From: Rhizobiaceae bacterium
Lineage (GTDB): Bacteria; Pseudomonadota; Alphaproteobacteria; Rhizobiales; Rhizobiaceae
Length of the DNA stretch: 64,000 bases
Direction: 5' to 3'
NCBI GenBank assembly: GCA_019635755.1
Contig: JAHBYW010000002.1
Location: 62,001-126,000, forward strand
In this document: piece by piece, positions 1 to 7,457 of the stretch
Position numbering within the stretch: position 1 is the first letter of the stretch
How the letters are laid out: every line of letters begins with the position of its first letter
Position numbers and translations under genes: made by a program
The notes under the pieces: model-generated
Seen by the model: only the letters and a program-made list of their open reading frames with translations
Databases searched by the model: none
What the model was told of the DNA's origin: nothing

Positions 1-2183
1 AGTTCGTCCGTGCCCTCCGTGCTGGCGGCCAGCGCCAACAGCGCGTTGCCGAGCCCGGCCTGCGCCTTGGCCCACTGCAACGGCTGCACGTCGCGCACCG
101 GCCGTTGGAGGACTTCCCGAAACGCCGCGATGGACGCGTGGATGGCGTCCGCGTCGCCGCGCTTGCCGCGGTCGAGCAGCGCATCGGCGAGATTGTTCTG
201 GACGAAAGACCAGGCGAGCGGGAAGGCCTCGTATGTCAGTTCGGTCAGCGCTGCGCGGTAGGCGCCGAGGGCTTCGGCGTTCAGGCTGTCGAAGTCGCCG
301 AACCGACGCGAGGCGGCAACCAGCGCGTTGCCCAGGTTGCTCTTCGCCATCGCCCAATCGCGCGCGTTGGATTGTGGGGTGAGGACCTCGGCTGCGAAGC
401 GCGAGGCGGCGAGCGCTTCCTGCATAAGGCCGGCATCGTTGTTGCGCACGGCCAGTTCGCGCAGGGCGCCGGCGAGGTTGCCCTGCGCGGATGCCCAATT
501 GATCGCATCATCGTCCCTTCGAGAGCCGCTCAACGCGGCGCGGAAAGCCTCCGCCGCCTGTTCCAGCATCGCCGGGTCCAGGTCCTTGATCGCCAGCAGC
601 TGGAGCGCAAAACCCAGGTTCGTCTGGCTCACGGCCCACTCACCGGGCGATGTTGCGCGCGAAACCAGCGCTGCCGCCTCCCGCGCGGCGTCGATGGCGG
701 CCTCGAGGATCGCACGATCTCCGGCGTTCTCACCGAACCGGTTGAGGGCGAAGGCCTCGGCGTTCTTGTATTTCCATGCGAGCGCTGCGTCCCAGCGCTC
801 GACCAGGCGGAACGCCTCGGCATAGTCGGATGCGGCGCGGCCGTAGTCGTAAGCGATCTCGTAGGCGGCTGCGGAGCGGGCATAGACATCCGCCGCCTCG
901 ACGAAGCGGGCGGAGAGGTCGGCCGCGGCCTGCTGGAGCCCGGCCTCGATTTCCTTCACGCGCGCCTTGGCCTGCTCGTGGATCGACAGCGCCGTTGCCA
1001 GCGCGCCTTCGGCGATCGCCCGGTCGGCCAGCGCCGACAGCCGCACGATCTCCGGGTCGGCGCTCTTCAGCGCCTGCCGCTCGGCGAGGATGTCCTTCAG
1101 CCGCGCGGTCTGCGTGCGCAGCACGGCGTCGAGTTCTTCGCCCTCGGCCGGCGCGGAGGCGCCAAGCACGTTCAGCATGCCGTAGAGCGCATCCATCGGC
1201 ACGCCTGAGTCGAGCGCGGCCATCTCGACCTGACGGCGCTCGAGGTCGGGGAGGGCGTCGATGCGCAGCAGAAGGCCGCGCCGCTCGGCGAGGATGTCGC
1301 CGTCTTCGCCGGCAGGGAGTTTCGGCGTCTCGCCGAAATAGAGCAGGCGCACGAGACTCTCGTTCACCCAGGGTCGCTGGCGGGCGTTCGTCTTCAGGTA
1401 GACTTCGCTCGCCACCATGCGCATGACGGTGCCGAACTCCATGCCGGCCATCGCCGAGAAGTGGCGCAGCAGGGCCGCCGCGTAGGGGCTGTTGCCGCCG
1501 GGCTCGCCGTCCAGCGCAACCTTGCCGGGCTCCGCCGCGAAACCGATGACCGTGCCGAGCGTCTTGGCGACGGCCGCCGGGTCGGTGGTGAGGGCAACGG
1601 CGCCGCGCGTCTCCAGCGAGAGGCCGGACGTGGACACCGGGATCGGCGCGGCGTCGGGCGTGATCTTCAGCGTGGCATCGGCGGGGAAGGGGTTGTCGCG
1701 GCAGGCGTCGAGCAGCACGATGGTGACGGCGACCTCGTTCTGCAGCCTGGCGATCAGCGGCGAGAGCGGCACCAGTTTGGTGCTGGCGTCGGTGAGCGCG
1801 GAGAGGTCGGCATCGATCGGAATGAGGAAGTTCTCGCCGCCGGCCTCGATGCCGTGGCCCGAATAATAGAGCACGGCGACATCGGCGCCTGCGGCATCCT
1901 CGGCGAAGCGTTCCAGATCGCGGGCGAGCGTGGCGGCATCGCGGTTCGTGCGGCGGACCGAGTCGAAGCCGAGGTCGGACAGCATCGCCTCGATCGCGTC
2001 GGCGTCGTTCGCAGGATTGGCGAGCGCAGGCAGGTGCGCGTAGTCGCCATTGCCGATGACGAGCGCCACGCCGCGCAGCGTCTCGGCCGCGTGGACCGGC
2101 GCGGCAAAGGCCAGCGCGGCGAGGAGCAGCGCGCCGGCGCGCGAAAGCAGCGAACGTCCGATGCGTGGCGTCACGATTGCCAT
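1..2183 (-). CDS. Secreted caspase-family (C14-like) protein with TPR-like repeats, 3' end beyond the window
   Basis: The reading frame opens at an ATG at 2183 and stays open to base 1, giving 727 codons with no stop, so the C-terminus is outside the window. Residues 1-32 look like a Sec signal peptide ending HAA. Residues 35-290 form a caspase-like p20 domain with LVIGNGDY at 41-48, catalytic His110 in YYSGHGIE and catalytic Cys161 in LLDACRDNPF. After about residue 450 come repeated helical units of the pattern NLG/NLA..AL..A, such as QTNLGFALQLLA and MAKSNLGNALVAAS, which look like tetratricopeptide repeats. Bacterial caspase-like proteins of this kind cleave protein targets or act as scaffolds. 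Export to the periplasm is inferred and the substrate is unknown. It is transcribed away from the DMT exporter gene. Confidence 0.85.
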   Translation of the reverse strand, partial: MAIVTPRIGRSLLSRAGALLLAALAFAAPVHAAETLRGVALVIGNGDYAHLPALANPANDADAIEAMLSDLGFDSVRRTNRDAATLARDLERFAEDAAGADVAVLYYSGHGIEAGGENFLIPIDADLSALTDASTKLVPLSPLIARLQNEVAVTIVLLDACRDNPFPADATLKITPDAAPIPVSTSGLSLETRGAVALTTDPAAVAKTLGTVIGFAAEPGKVALDGEPGGNSPYAAALLRHFSAMAGMEFGTVMRMVASEVYLKTNARQRPWVNESLVRLLYFGETPKLPAGEDGDILAERRGLLLRIDALPDLERRQVEMAALDSGVPMDALYGMLNVLGASAPAEGEELDAVLRTQTARLKDILAERQALKSADPEIVRLSALADRAIAEGALATALSIHEQAKARVKEIEAGLQQAAADLSARFVEAADVYARSAAAYEIAYDYGRAASDYAEAFRLVERWDAALAWKYKNAEAFALNRFGENAGDRAILEAAIDAAREAAALVSRATSPGEWAVSQTNLGFALQLLAIKDLDPAMLEQAAEAFRAALSGSRRDDDAINWASAQGNLAGALRELAVRNNDAGLMQEALAASRFAAEVLTPQSNARDWAMAKSNLGNALVAASRRFGDFDSLNAEALGAYRAALTELTYEAFPLAWSFVQNNLADALLDRGKRGDADAIHASIAAFREVLQRPVRDVQPLQWAKAQAGLGNALLALAASTEGTDE

Positions 2184-2302
2184 CCAAGCCCACCGCAGAC
2201 TTCACGCAACGGTATGGCGGCATGAAGGCGGCTGGCCCGCAGCCTGGCAAGAGCTGACAGTTGATCCGGGCCGGTCAGGCTGGCAAGGCACGTGGAGGTT
2301 TG

Positions 2303-2350
2303 ACGCAATTCCGGACGCAGAACCGCTGCGCACTTTCGCCGGGATTGCTC
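2303..2350. repeat. Dispersed intergenic repeat, copy 1
   Basis: This stretch, with ACGCAATTCCGGACGCAG, ACCGCTGCGCACTTT and a final GATTGCTC, is closely matched at 5908-5952. It lies just upstream of the DMT exporter start. I recall similar sequences in Mesorhizobium intergenic regions, but copy number cannot be checked here. Confidence 0.5.
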
Positions 2351-2385
2351 CACGAGCGTCCGCAGAGCCGCCGGGGGGAGGACAG

Positions 2386-3300
2386 GTGACAGCTTCGGAT
2401 CGGATGACGTCGCAGGCCGGCGGATCGGTGATCGGTCTGATGCTGGTGTGCTCGCTGCTGTGGGCGACGGCCTTTCCGCTGATGAAGCTGATCGGGCCGG
2501 ACCTGTCGCCGCTCGCGCTCAACGCGCTGCGCGGGACGATGGGCTGCCTGCTGCTGGGCGTGTTTCTGCTCGCGCGCCGCCAGAGCCTGCTGCCGCGCGG
2601 ACGCGAATGGCTGGACTGGGCGATGCTCGGCCTGTTCCAGGGCCTGATACCCAACGTGCTGACGGCCTATGCGCTGCTGACCATCACGACCGGCCTGTCG
2701 TCGATGATCCAGGCGTCGACGCCGCTGATCGTGGCGCTGGTCGCCAACCTCATGTTCGAGGACGAGCGGCTGACGCCGCTGCGCGCCGCTGGCGTCCTGA
2801 CCGGCTTTGCCGGCATGGCGCTGCTGATCGGGCCGGCGGCGCTCGGTCAGAGTTCGGCCGATTTCGGCGGCACGCTGGCAATGGCGGCGACTGCGGCGAG
2901 CTACGCCGTCGGCAACCTCTACATCCGCGGCATTCCCGACGCGAACCCGACGCGGCTCGCCTTCGGCCAGCAGACATTTTCCGGCCTGCCTTCGCTGGCG
3001 TTCCTGCTTGTGTGGAGCGGAACGGGCGCGTTCGCCGGCGCGGGCGAGCATCTTTGGGAGGTCCTGGCGCTGGGCTTCGTGTCCACCGCCATCCCGATCC
3101 TGATCTACATGCACATCCTCAAGCGCGCCGGGCCGACGCTCGGCTCCATGAACGGCTATCTCGTGCCGGTGTGGACGATCCTGATCGGCGTGACGCTGCT
3201 CGACGAGACCGTGCTGCCGCGCGAGATCCTCGGCGGGATCGTGGTGTTCGCCGGCATCGCGATCGTGTCGTGGGCGCGGCGGCGGCAGCGCGCCGCCTGA
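2386..3300 (+). CDS. EamA/DMT-family transporter
   Basis: A 304-residue, very hydrophobic protein with the two-repeat layout of drug/metabolite transporters (EamA). The N-terminal repeat begins GLMLVCSLLWATAFPLMKL and the second near GGTLAMAATAASYAVGNLY, giving about ten membrane helices. The C-terminus ends in the basic cluster ARRRQRAA, typical for this family. These are inner-membrane exporters of metabolites or amino acids and the substrate cannot be told. I chose GTG 2386 because GGAGG lies at 2377-2381. ATG 2404 is an in-frame alternative 22 bases from that site. The frame is open upstream to 2050 but has no export or membrane features there. Confidence 0.88.
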   Translation: MTASDRMTSQAGGSVIGLMLVCSLLWATAFPLMKLIGPDLSPLALNALRGTMGCLLLGVFLLARRQSLLPRGREWLDWAMLGLFQGLIPNVLTAYALLTITTGLSSMIQASTPLIVALVANLMFEDERLTPLRAAGVLTGFAGMALLIGPAALGQSSADFGGTLAMAATAASYAVGNLYIRGIPDANPTRLAFGQQTFSGLPSLAFLLVWSGTGAFAGAGEHLWEVLALGFVSTAIPILIYMHILKRAGPTLGSMNGYLVPVWTILIGVTLLDETVLPREILGGIVVFAGIAIVSWARRRQRAA

Positions 3301-3393
3301 CGGCCAAAACCGACCTGCCATGTCGTCCCTGTCTTGGCGCGCCGCCGGCGGTGGCCCGAACATCCCGTCGGGGACCGCGCGGAGGTGGCAGGC

Positions 3394-4932
3394 ATGGACG
3401 CACCCGTTCGACGCAGGCAGGGACGCAGGGCGCCGGACGGCGTGCGCGGTGCGCCGCGGACGCTGAAGTACCGCCATCTCGTCAATCCGCTCGTGCGCCA
3501 ACCCGCGCTCTCCGACGACCGCGTCGAGACGCTGCACCAGACGGCGCTGCGCGTGCTGGAGGAACTCGGCCTGCGCGTCCTGAACGCCGAGGCGCGCTCG
3601 ATCTACCGCGCGGCCGGCGCCGAGGTCGACGAGGAGAGCCGCATGGTGAGGATCGACCGTGCGCTGGTGGCGGCGGCGCTGAAAACCGCGCCCGGCATCT
3701 ACGACATGCTCGGCGGCCAGCCGGAGCGGACGGTGACGATGGGCGGCGATCACTGCGCCTTCGTCTGCGTCGGCGGTCCGCCCAACATTTCCGACCTCGA
3801 TCGCGGCAAGCGCTCAGGGACGCTGGAGGACTGCACCAACATCATCAAGCTCAGCCAGGATTTCGACGTCATCCACCTGATGTCGCCGAATGTCGAAGCG
3901 CAGGACGTGGCGCTGAACGTTCGGCACCTGGAGGTGACGGCGGCGCAGCTGCTGCATGGCGACAAGCCGCTCTTCATCTATTCGCGCGGCACGCCGCAGG
4001 TGAGGGACGGGATGGAACTGGTGCGCCTGGCGCGCGGGCTGACGCAGGCCGAGTTCGAGGCGGCGCCATACTGCTACACCGTCATCAACACCAACTCGCC
4101 GCGGCAGCTCGACATCCCGATGTGCCAGGGCATCATCGACTTCGCGCGGGCAGGGCAGGTGTCGGTGATCACGCCGTTCACGCTGGCCGGCGCGATGGCG
4201 CCGGTGACGATCGCCGGTGCGCTGGCGCTGCAGCATGCGGAGGCGCTGGCCGGCATCGTGCTGGCGCAGCTTTCGCGGCCGGGCGCGCCGGTCGTCTACG
4301 GCTCGTTCACGTCCAATGTCGACATGAAGTCCGGGTCGCCGGCCTTCGGCACGCCGGAATTCGTCAAGGGCGCGTTCGGCGCTGGCCAACTGGCGCGGCA
4401 CATCGGCCTGCCATGGCGCGGCTCGGCGGCGACCGCGTCGAACATGGCCGACCAGCAGGCGGTCTACGAGACGCTGTTCTCGGCCTGGGGCTCGATCCTC
4501 GGCGGCGTCAACATGATGATCCACGCCGCCGGCTGGCTGGAAGGCGGGCTGACGGCGTCAATGGAGAAGTTCATCCTCGACATCGAGATGCTGCAGGGGT
4601 TCGCGGAGATCTTCCTGCCGCTCGACGGGTCCGACGCGGAGATCGGCTTCGACGCGCTGGCCGAAGTCGACCCGGGAGGGCACTTCTTCGCCGCGCAGCA
4701 CACGATGGCGCGCTACCAGGACGCGTTCTACACCCCGCTCGTCTCCGACTGGCGCAACTTCGGCCAGTGGAGCGAGGAAGGCGCGAAGAGCGCGGGCGAG
4801 CGGGCCAACGCGATCTGGAAGGAGCGGCTGGCGAAGTTCGAGCCGCCGAAGCTGGACATTGCCCGGCGCGACGCGGTGAAGGATTTTGTGAAGCGCCGGA
4901 CGGCCGAGGGCGGGGCGCTGCCGGAGTCGTGA
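3394..4932 (+). CDS. Trimethylamine methyltransferase (MttB) family protein, pyrrolysine-free
   Basis: A 512-residue protein of the MttB superfamily (COG5598), recognisable from RLARGLTQAEFEAAPYCYT, CQGIIDFARAGQVSVITPF and SKGAFG-like segments. MttB proper transfers a methyl group from trimethylamine to a corrinoid protein and carries pyrrolysine at an in-frame UAG. Here there is no in-frame TAG, so it belongs to the non-Pyl branch, known members of which act on glycine betaine and other quaternary amines. No corrinoid protein or reductive activase is nearby, so partners must be elsewhere. Start at ATG 3394 is backed by a GGAGG 11 bases upstream; an upstream in-frame ATG at 3334 lacks such a site. 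Confidence 0.85.
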   Translation: MDAPVRRRQGRRAPDGVRGAPRTLKYRHLVNPLVRQPALSDDRVETLHQTALRVLEELGLRVLNAEARSIYRAAGAEVDEESRMVRIDRALVAAALKTAPGIYDMLGGQPERTVTMGGDHCAFVCVGGPPNISDLDRGKRSGTLEDCTNIIKLSQDFDVIHLMSPNVEAQDVALNVRHLEVTAAQLLHGDKPLFIYSRGTPQVRDGMELVRLARGLTQAEFEAAPYCYTVINTNSPRQLDIPMCQGIIDFARAGQVSVITPFTLAGAMAPVTIAGALALQHAEALAGIVLAQLSRPGAPVVYGSFTSNVDMKSGSPAFGTPEFVKGAFGAGQLARHIGLPWRGSAATASNMADQQAVYETLFSAWGSILGGVNMMIHAAGWLEGGLTASMEKFILDIEMLQGFAEIFLPLDGSDAEIGFDALAEVDPGGHFFAAQHTMARYQDAFYTPLVSDWRNFGQWSEEGAKSAGERANAIWKERLAKFEPPKLDIARRDAVKDFVKRRTAEGGALPES

Positions 4933-4962
4933 GTCTTCATCGAGGCGATCGCAGCCTTTGAA

Positions 4963-5155
4963 GACACCCCCTCACCCGCTCGCCCTTCCGGGGCTCGCGT
5001 CCTCTCCCCGACGGGGAGAGGAAAGCCGGCCGCGATATCCGTGCCACGTTCTGGAAGTGTGACCTGCACCACTCGCGGCTTGGTTCTTCTCCCCGACGGG
5101 GAGAAGGCGGCCGCTGGCGGCAAAGCCGCCATAAGCGGCCGGATGAGGGGGTGTC
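4963..5155. repeat. Two-arm palindromic intergenic element with 12-bp terminal inverted repeats (RIME-like)
   Basis: This element fills most of the 320-base gap between the mttB-like gene and the next gene, and no coding is seen there. Its ends are perfect 12-bp inverted copies: GACACCCCCTCA at 4963-4974 and TGAGGGGGTGTC at 5144-5155. Inside are two near-identical palindromes, one on each arm, at 5001-5021 and 5086-5106, both centred on CTCCCCGACGGGGAG. A third hairpin (GGCGGC.AAA.GCCGCC) lies near 5117-5130. The layout resembles rhizobial intergenic mosaic elements. Mobility and function are not known. Confidence 0.7.
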
Positions 5156-5252
5156 CTGCAAACTTGGCGCTGGCGTGAGATGCGGGAGAAAGCCGCCTTG
5201 CTCCCGCCACGCCGCTCTGGAATGATCGCCGCAGCGAAAGGAAGCTCGGCCG

Positions 5253-5867
5253 ATGCGATTGCTCGCATGGTTCGCCGTGGTGCTGCCGATGCTGGTGCCG
5301 GCGGCCGTCCCCGCTTTCGCCTTCATGCTCTATCCCGACCGCGACAACCCCGACGCGCTGATCGTTCTCGTCGAGCGGCCGTACGGCGATCTGGTCGAAT
5401 TCCGCATGCTGCCGAAGCCCTACGACGATCCGTTGCAGTCGACGCAGGGGCCGGACAGCCTCTCCTATCGCTGGCAATATGCGCGGGCGCCGCAGCAAGG
5501 CATGGCGTTCCTGACCGTCGACGAGGATGGGCTGGGCACCATGCATTTCGAGTTCTGGGGGGAGGAGCTCGCCGACGGCGACACGCTGGCCGCCGCGGCG
5601 GTGCTGGTGGACCGCGACGGCAAGGCGCTCCACAGCTTCTACGCCAGGGCCGACCATGACCGCAGCGGGTTCGGCGGCGCGGCGCGGGCGCAGCTTCGGC
5701 TTCCGCTGGATCGTCCGCCGGGCTGGTGGCAGGAGGTCGGCGGCATCGCCTTCTTCTACATGAAGTATTTCGCCCAGCAGCGTCCGGACGACGACGGCGT
5801 CTGGGTCTCGATGGAGCGGGCGGTCGAGCTGTTCACACGCGGCGAAGGCACGTCGCAGCGCGGCTAG
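5253..5867 (+). CDS. Secreted hypothetical protein
   Basis: A 204-residue protein I do not recognise. Residues 1-23 form a clear signal peptide (hydrophobic LLAWFAVVLPMLVP then AFA), so the protein should be periplasmic. The mature part is rich in Asp and aromatic residues and has no obvious catalytic motif. Start ATG 5253 follows GAAAGGAAG about ten bases upstream. It stands alone, with the palindromic element upstream and a dispersed repeat downstream. Confidence 0.7.
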   Translation: MRLLAWFAVVLPMLVPAAVPAFAFMLYPDRDNPDALIVLVERPYGDLVEFRMLPKPYDDPLQSTQGPDSLSYRWQYARAPQQGMAFLTVDEDGLGTMHFEFWGEELADGDTLAAAAVLVDRDGKALHSFYARADHDRSGFGGAARAQLRLPLDRPPGWWQEVGGIAFFYMKYFAQQRPDDDGVWVSMERAVELFTRGEGTSQRG

Positions 5868-5907
5868 CGGAGTGCGCACGCACTTTGCTGGAATCGATGG
5901 GCTGATC

Positions 5908-5952
5908 ACGCAATTGCGGACGCAAACCGCTTCGCACTTTTGCTCGACTTGC
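5908..5952. repeat. Dispersed intergenic repeat, copy 2
   Basis: Matches the copy at 2303-2350 over ACGCAATT, CGGACGCA, ACCGCTTCGCACTTT and the TTGCT end. A partial tail-like copy (CGCACTTTGCTGGAATC) lies directly before it near 5879-5895. Confidence 0.5.
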
Positions 5953-6031
5953 TGGAACGGAACGGCTGGGGAGCTCGCGCGTTGAGAGCCGGCCGCAACG
6001 GCGGCCCCGAGCCATGCGCAGGAGTTCCATC

Positions 6032-6229
6032 ATGGGCATCAAGCAGGCACCCACCGAACAGGGTCGCGAAGGCGCGCGCGGACTGCGCCACGAGACCGCG
6101 CGGGAAGAGCAGAAGATCGAATCGCGCAAGGGCAGCGACCTGAAGAAGGGCGAGGAGCGCTTCGAGGAACGCTCGAAGAGTTCCGACGGCAAGAGCGCCG
6201 GCACAAAGCAGAAGCCGCGCGCGCACTGA
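6032..6229 (+). CDS. Small highly charged hypothetical protein
   Basis: A 65-residue, very hydrophilic protein dominated by Lys, Glu, Arg and Ser (for example REEQKIESRKGSDLKKGEE), with no hydrophobic core, probably disordered or stress-related. ATG 6032 is preferred over the in-frame ATG 6014 because GCAGGAG lies seven bases before it. Codon use matches the neighbours. No family is recognised. Confidence 0.6.
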   Translation: MGIKQAPTEQGREGARGLRHETAREEQKIESRKGSDLKKGEERFEERSKSSDGKSAGTKQKPRAH

Positions 6230-6356
6230 TCGGCGGCCGGTCCGGCTGCCCGGTGCGGCAAATATCCTGTGACTCGGATTGGCCGTTGGGCTAATCGTCG
6301 TTCAGTCTGCGCGGCCGATGGCCGCGAAACCACGGTCTGGTGATTGAGGGAACGCC

Positions 6357-7295
6357 ATGCGCTGGAGAGGACGCCGCCAGAGCAGCAATATCGAGGACAC
6401 GCGCGGAAGCGGCGGCGGGGGCGGTTTCGGCCTGCCCGGCGGCTTCGGCCGGTCCGGCAGCCCGGGCGGCGGCATCCGCATCCCGACCGGCGGACGCTCC
6501 GGTGGCGGGCTCTCGATCACGACCATCGTCATCCTCGTCGTGCTGTTCTTTGCCCTTCGCGCCTGCGGCATCGACCCGCTGGACATGCTGTCGGGCGGAA
6601 CCGGCGTGCCGGGCGGTGGCGGGCAGGTGGTCGAACAGGAAGACGGCACCCAGGCGAGCGACGAGATGCGCGAATTCGTCGGCGTCGTGCTGGCCGAGAC
6701 CGAGGATGTGTGGAACGGCATCTTCCAGGCCGAGGGCGCGCAATATGACGAGCCGACGCTCCGGCTGTTCAGCAGCCAGGTACAGTCGGCCTGCGGCTTC
6801 GCGTCGGCGGCGTCCGGTCCGTTCTATTGCCCCGGCGACCGCAAGGTCTATCTCGACACGACGTTCTTCGACCAGCTCGACCGGCAGTTCGGCGCGTCGG
6901 GCGACTTCGCGCAGGCCTATGTGATCGCGCACGAGGTGGGCCATCACGTGCAGAACCTGACCGGCGTTCTGCCCAAGTTCAACGAGATGCGCCAGCAGAT
7001 GAGCGAGGTCGAGGCCAACCAGATGTCGATCCGCGTCGAGCTTCAGGCGGACTGCTTCGCCGGCGTGTGGGCGCACTTCACGGCGCAGAAGGGCCTGCTC
7101 GAGGATGGCGACGTCGAGGAGGCGCTGAACGCGGCGCAGCAGATCGGCGACGACACGCTGCAGAAGAAGATGCAGGGCTACGTCGTGCCGGAAAGCTTCA
7201 ACCACGGCACGTCGGCGCAGCGCCAGACCTGGTTCGCCAACGGCTTCCGCAACGGGCGCCTCTCCGACTGCGACACGTTCAACAACGACGTGTGA
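6357..7295 (+). CDS. ypfJ: YpfJ-type neutral zinc metallopeptidase
   Basis: A 312-residue protein of the PF04228 zinc peptidase family. Residues 1-50 are a Gly-rich cytoplasmic tail, 54-67 a single membrane helix (TTIVILVVLFFALR), and the rest a metallopeptidase domain with the zinc motif HEVGH at 192-196. Further family features are EANQMSIRVELQADCFAGVWAH-like sequence in the second half and the C-terminal RQTWFANGFRNG. Orientation suggests a periplasmic catalytic domain. The natural substrate of the family is not established. It is a monocistronic gene between the charged small protein and the TadG-like gene. Confidence 0.88.
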   Translation: MRWRGRRQSSNIEDTRGSGGGGGFGLPGGFGRSGSPGGGIRIPTGGRSGGGLSITTIVILVVLFFALRACGIDPLDMLSGGTGVPGGGGQVVEQEDGTQASDEMREFVGVVLAETEDVWNGIFQAEGAQYDEPTLRLFSSQVQSACGFASAASGPFYCPGDRKVYLDTTFFDQLDRQFGASGDFAQAYVIAHEVGHHVQNLTGVLPKFNEMRQQMSEVEANQMSIRVELQADCFAGVWAHFTAQKGLLEDGDVEEALNAAQQIGDDTLQKKMQGYVVPESFNHGTSAQRQTWFANGFRNGRLSDCDTFNNDV

Positions 7296-7457
7296 GGGCC
7301 GCGCGCCGGCCGCGGAGCGGTCCGGCCGCCCGCGCGGCGCAGTTCCCCAACGACCGGTAAACGGGCGCGCCACAATCCGAACCGCCGGCTTAGACCGACC
7401 TTAACGGGCCGGTGCTAGCGTGACCTCCTCGACTGTGCCTTCAGGGGGTCTCGGCAC

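Noticed and set aside
730-2250. A 506-codon leftward frame in the caspase region
   Set aside because: The parallel frame beginning at 2183 has the signal peptide and intact caspase motifs, while this one is Arg-rich with no domain.
3394-4932. Pyrrolysine-containing MttB
   Set aside because: No TAG codon is found in the frame; the gene reads through to TGA at 4930-4932.
2448-4961. An 837-codon frame overlapping the DMT exporter and MttB genes
   Set aside because: It runs in a different frame of the same strand, through two genes with convincing family matches, and has an Ala/Arg/Gly-rich nonsense composition.
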